Shown here: positions 5,085 to 7,754 of the stretch, piece after piece
How positions within the stretch are numbered: position 1 is the stretch's first letter
Layout: each line of letters starts with the position of its first letter
Source of the DNA: an uncultured Prevotella sp.
GTDB taxonomy: Bacteria > Bacteroidota > Bacteroidia > Bacteroidales > Bacteroidaceae
Length of the DNA: 7,754 nucleotides
NCBI GenBank assembly: GCA_902495455.1
Contig: CABUXJ010000050.1
Location: 1-7,754 of the forward strand
Reading direction: 5' to 3'
Translations under genes and position numbers: made by a program
The notes under the pieces: model-generated
What the model saw: the letters and a program-made list of their open reading frames with translations, nothing else
Told to the model about the DNA's origin: nothing
Database searches by the model: none

Positions 5085-7499
5085 ATGAAACGAATAGCAT
5101 TAATCTTTTGTGCCGTGATGGCGCTGCTGCCCGCTGTGGCGGCCGATGACGCGTCACGGATTGTGGAGACTCTCAATTTCGACTGGCGATTCCATGCCGG
5201 CGACGCCGCCGGAGCCGAACGCCCTGACTACGACGACAGCGCGTGGCAGACGGTCACAGTTCCTCACGACTTCCAGATCAGCCAGCCCTGGGTGGCGCCC
5301 GCAAAAGGGGAGAAGGCCGACAACAGTGATGCGGCCAGCAACGTCAAGAGCCGCCTCAGTTCGCGCGGATTCAAGGAGATGGGCATCGGCTGGTATCGCA
5401 AGACCATCACGCCCGACGCTTCGTGGCGTGGCCGTCGCGTCGTGCTCGACTTTGAGGGCATCATGCTCGTGGGTGACGTCTATCTCAACGGTCAGCGCGT
5501 CGGCGGGACTGACTACGGATATGTCGGTTTTGACATCGACGTGACCAAACTGCTCAAGTACGGCCAGCCGAACGTCATCGCCGTCAAGGCCAACACGCAG
5601 CGGCCGGAAAACTCCCGCTGGTACACCGGAGGCGGACTCTTCCGCGACGTCAATCTCGTGGTCACCGACGCGCAGCAGTATTTCACGCGCCATCCGCTAT
5701 ATATCACCACACCGTCGGTCAGCGAAGCCAAAGCAACGGTGAAGATCGAGGCCGAACTGGCATGCTATCTGAAAATAAAGGACCTTTCTGTCGGCGTGAC
5801 TATAAAGGACGCCGCAGGTGCGACGGTCTATGAGGCAAAGAAGGTCATACCCTTCAACCGCGGACAGAAGATCAACGAACATCTCATCGACAGCATCACT
5901 CTCACCGCTCCGAAACTTTGGAGTTGCGAGACGCCCCACCTCTACACCGCAGAGGTGACGTTGCTCCGTCCCGACGGAACGGTGGCCGACCGCGTGAGCG
6001 AGCATTTCGGTGTGCGTTCGATTGAATATTCTCCTGAGTTCGGATTCAAACTCAATGGCAAGAAAGTCATCCTGAAGGGCATCGCCAACCACCACACGCT
6101 CGGCGCGCTCGGTGCTGCAGCCTATCCGCGCGCTATGGAGAAGCGCATCCAGCTGCTCAAGGAATATGGTTTCAACCACGTGCGCACGTCTCACAATCCT
6201 TACAGCAAGTCGTTCCTTGACCTCTGCGACAAATACGGTATGCTCGTTGTCGACGAGCTGTATGACAAGTGGCTGACGCAGTTTGCCGGCGGACGTACCG
6301 AGTGGGTCAACCTCTGGCAGCATGACGTTCCGGAGTTTATCCGCCGCGATCGCAACCATCCTTCAGTCGTGATGTGGAGTCTCGGCAACGAGCTTCAGAC
6401 CTACTGGAGTCTGCCTTACGCCGACTGGGGCGTGACGCCTTATCGTCTGCAGCGCGAACTGCTCTACCGCTACGACAAGACACGTCCCGTGACCGTGGCC
6501 ATGCACCCGCGCGGACGCAGTCAGCAGACGGACTCGCTGCCGGCTCCGCTGGTTCATGAGACCGACATCGCGTCCTACAACTACCGCTATATGTACTTCC
6601 CCGGCGACGGCCGCCGCTTCCCCAACATGATTTTCTATCAGAGCGAGGCCAACACGGCCATGATGGGACCGAACTACTACGAGATGGACCTCGACAAGGT
6701 CGTCGGTCTGGCCTATTGGGGCATGATTGACTATCTGGGCGAGTCCAACGGCTGGCCGGCGAAGGGCTGGGCGAATGGCGTGTTTGACATCTCGCTCGAA
6801 CCGAAACCGATTGCCTATTTCCTCCGAAGCATCTTCCGTCCGGAAGAGCCGGTGGTACATATCGGTATCATCGACAGCGACGACAACACGGTCTGGAACG
6901 ATGTCAAGGTCGGCACGCAGCGCATGTCGGACCACTGGAACCGCAAGGCCGGCAGCAAGATGTCGCTCTACACTTACACCAATGCCGACGAGGTGGAACT
7001 CTTCATCAACGGCAAGAGTGTGGGCGTGAAAAAGAACGTCCGCGAACCGAAGACCCGTAACAAGATAAAGTGGGACGGTGTGAAATATGAGGCCGGCTCA
7101 ATCGAGGCTGTTGCCCGCACCGCCGGAAAGGTTGTCGCCCGTCACAAGATTGAGACAGCGACGGATGCCGTGGCGCTGAAAGCCGAGGCCGACAATGCCG
7201 CATGGCGTGCCGATGGTCAGGACTTGCAGCACATCCGCGTCTCTGCCGTCGACAAGAAAGGACGCCGCGTGCAGGGTGAGCACGGTCTGCTGACGTTCAC
7301 CGTTGACGGTCCGGCAGAAATCGTCGGTGTCATCAACGGTGACATCATGAGTGAGGAACTGACCGTCGGCAATACCCGCCGCCTCTACAACGGTACGGCC
7401 ACCGTCATCCTGCGCTCGAAGCGCGAGGCAGGCAAGGTGACTCTGACCGTTACGGCCGACGGCCTGAAGACAGCCAAGCAAACGTTGAAGACTTTATAA
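5085..7499 (+). CDS. Exported GH2 beta-galactosidase-like glycoside hydrolase with DUF4982
   Basis: An 804-residue retaining glycosidase. Residues 1-20 are a signal peptide (cut around AVAA) with no lipobox cysteine, so a periplasmic location is likely. Order of domains: sugar-binding jelly roll (25-200; LNFDWRFHAGD, PHDF, GIGWYRKT, TGGGLFRDV), immunoglobulin-like domain (205-312), TIM barrel (313-600; LKGIANHHTLGALGA, RTSHNPYSKSFLDLCDKYG, VDELYDKW), DUF4982 (about 612-685; YTYTNADEVELFINGKSVG) and a GH2 C-terminal domain (about 695-800). The acid/base is E436 in WSLGNE and the nucleophile is E521 in FYQSEANTAMMG, so the enzyme looks active. It hydrolyses beta-linked terminal sugars, probably galactose, but GH2 also covers other specificities and this subgroup's substrate is uncertain. 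The ATG at 5085 has an A-rich leader (AAACATAAAAT). It is followed by a palindrome and a terminator; no clear promoter box precedes it. Confidence 0.92.
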   Translation: MKRIALIFCAVMALLPAVAADDASRIVETLNFDWRFHAGDAAGAERPDYDDSAWQTVTVPHDFQISQPWVAPAKGEKADNSDAASNVKSRLSSRGFKEMGIGWYRKTITPDASWRGRRVVLDFEGIMLVGDVYLNGQRVGGTDYGYVGFDIDVTKLLKYGQPNVIAVKANTQRPENSRWYTGGGLFRDVNLVVTDAQQYFTRHPLYITTPSVSEAKATVKIEAELACYLKIKDLSVGVTIKDAAGATVYEAKKVIPFNRGQKINEHLIDSITLTAPKLWSCETPHLYTAEVTLLRPDGTVADRVSEHFGVRSIEYSPEFGFKLNGKKVILKGIANHHTLGALGAAAYPRAMEKRIQLLKEYGFNHVRTSHNPYSKSFLDLCDKYGMLVVDELYDKWLTQFAGGRTEWVNLWQHDVPEFIRRDRNHPSVVMWSLGNELQTYWSLPYADWGVTPYRLQRELLYRYDKTRPVTVAMHPRGRSQQTDSLPAPLVHETDIASYNYRYMYFPGDGRRFPNMIFYQSEANTAMMGPNYYEMDLDKVVGLAYWGMIDYLGESNGWPAKGWANGVFDISLEPKPIAYFLRSIFRPEEPVVHIGIIDSDDNTVWNDVKVGTQRMSDHWNRKAGSKMSLYTYTNADEVELFINGKSVGVKKNVREPKTRNKIKWDGVKYEAGSIEAVARTAGKVVARHKIETATDAVALKAEADNAAWRADGQDLQHIRVSAVDKKGRRVQGEHGLLTFTVDGPAEIVGVINGDIMSEELTVGNTRRLYNGTATVILRSKREAGKVTLTVTADGLKTAKQTLKTL

Positions 7500-7519
7500 A
7501 GGTCTGTCAATCGGACGTC

Positions 7520-7537
7520 TCGTATGACGTCATACGA
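7520..7537. repeat. 18-bp perfect palindrome after the GH2 gene
   Basis: TCGTATGACGTCATACGA equals its own reverse complement with no spacer. It lies 20 bases after the GH2 stop and just ahead of the terminator. A gapless palindrome makes a poor RNA hairpin, so a DNA-level site (dimeric protein binding) is more natural, though it may also be part of a compound 3' end. Confidence 0.75.
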
Positions 7538-7540
7538 ACC

Positions 7541-7590
7541 AAATCAGTCCCGATGAAGCGCGACTCAGCGTCTCATCGGGATTGATTTTT
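7541..7590 (+). terminator. Rho-independent terminator of the GH2 gene
   Basis: AAATCAGTCCCGATGA (7541-7556) pairs with TCATCGGGATTGATTT (7573-7588) over 16 positions with one G-U pair. The loop has 16 bases, and T continues through 7586-7590. It stands 41 bases after the GH2 stop codon. Confidence 0.9.
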
Positions 7591-7598
7591 CTGAAATT

Positions 7599-7618
7599 CG
7601 TCAACAATCGTCAACAAT
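7599..7618. repeat. Two-copy 10-bp tandem repeat
   Basis: CGTCAACAAT occurs twice back to back (7599-7608 and 7609-7618) between the GH2 terminator and the right terminal repeat. No function is evident. Confidence 0.6.
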
Positions 7619-7635
7619 ATTGGCTGTTCATCGTT

Positions 7636-7752
7636 TATAGATTCAAGATAGAAGTGCAACGCTTCAGTCCCTCCATTGCTCATGGAGCGTAGCGTAATGG
7701 GCAATGGAGGGACACCGCTTCGAATGGCAGGAGAGTTGACAGGCAATACAAA
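7636..7752. repeat. Right arm of 117-bp terminal inverted repeat
   Basis: This is the reverse complement of 1-117 with one mismatch (7715). Its hairpin arms lie at 7667-7679 and 7701-7713. Two further A residues (7753-7754) run past the point where the left arm meets the window edge. As in the left arm, no protein is encoded. Together the arms enclose everything else in the window. Confidence 0.93.
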
Positions 7753-7754
7753 AA

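Noticed and set aside
5154..6935. Several long leftward frames opposite the GH2 gene (5154-5693, 5697-6359, 6363-6935)
   Set aside because: They are antisense shadows of a G+C-rich gene, rich in Val/Arg/His/Asp and without domains.
1..7754. Terminal inverted repeats as the ends of one large transposon or insertion sequence
   Set aside because: No transposase, integrase or other mobility gene lies between them, and typical chromosomal genes fill the interval.

Overview
The window looks like chromosomal DNA of a gut-type Bacteroidales, probably Prevotellaceae or Muribaculaceae; I cannot settle the genus. Evidence: an OmpA-family porin of Bacteroidales type, a secreted family 9 polysaccharide lyase with a type IX secretion-like C-terminal tail, a family 2 glycosidase with DUF4982, promoter boxes matching the Bacteroidetes TTTG / TAnnTTTG consensus, and A-rich leaders in place of a Shine-Dalgarno.

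Layout, left to right. 1-117 is one arm of a near-perfect inverted repeat whose other arm closes the window (7636-7752). 118-442 is gene-free with two weak promoter candidates. 443-1588 (+) is an OmpA-family outer-membrane protein, followed by a strong terminator and an A+T-rich inverted repeat (1657-1835). 1841-3316 (-) is a PL9 pectate/rhamnogalacturonan-type lyase, converging on ompA. Just upstream of it on the same strand is an acyltransferase-3 remnant (3356-3673) that keeps its first and last parts, joined in frame. 3674-4365 has no convincing gene, but it holds a nested inverted repeat built on a 22-bp period (3936-4040). A good promoter (4308-4339) then drives a two-gene A+T-rich operon, DUF4160 followed by DUF2442 plus helix-turn-helix (4366-5014), which resembles a toxin-antitoxin module. 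5085-7499 (+) is a full-length GH2 beta-galactosidase-like enzyme, followed by an 18-bp perfect palindrome and a terminator.

How the genes may work together: PL9 and GH2 are both exported carbohydrate-active enzymes. Together they could act on pectic polysaccharide, with the lyase cutting the backbone and the glycosidase trimming side chains. They are divergent, though, separated by the remnant and the small operon, and no SusC/SusD pair is present, so this is not a classical polysaccharide utilisation locus. The small operon and the repeat elements look like accessory insertions between metabolic genes.

The features most worth a second look are the terminal inverted repeat with its internal hairpin and flanking 9-bp direct repeats, the 22-bp-phased element at 3936-4040, the DUF4160/DUF2442-HTH operon with a symmetric site over its promoter, and the in-frame acyltransferase deletion.
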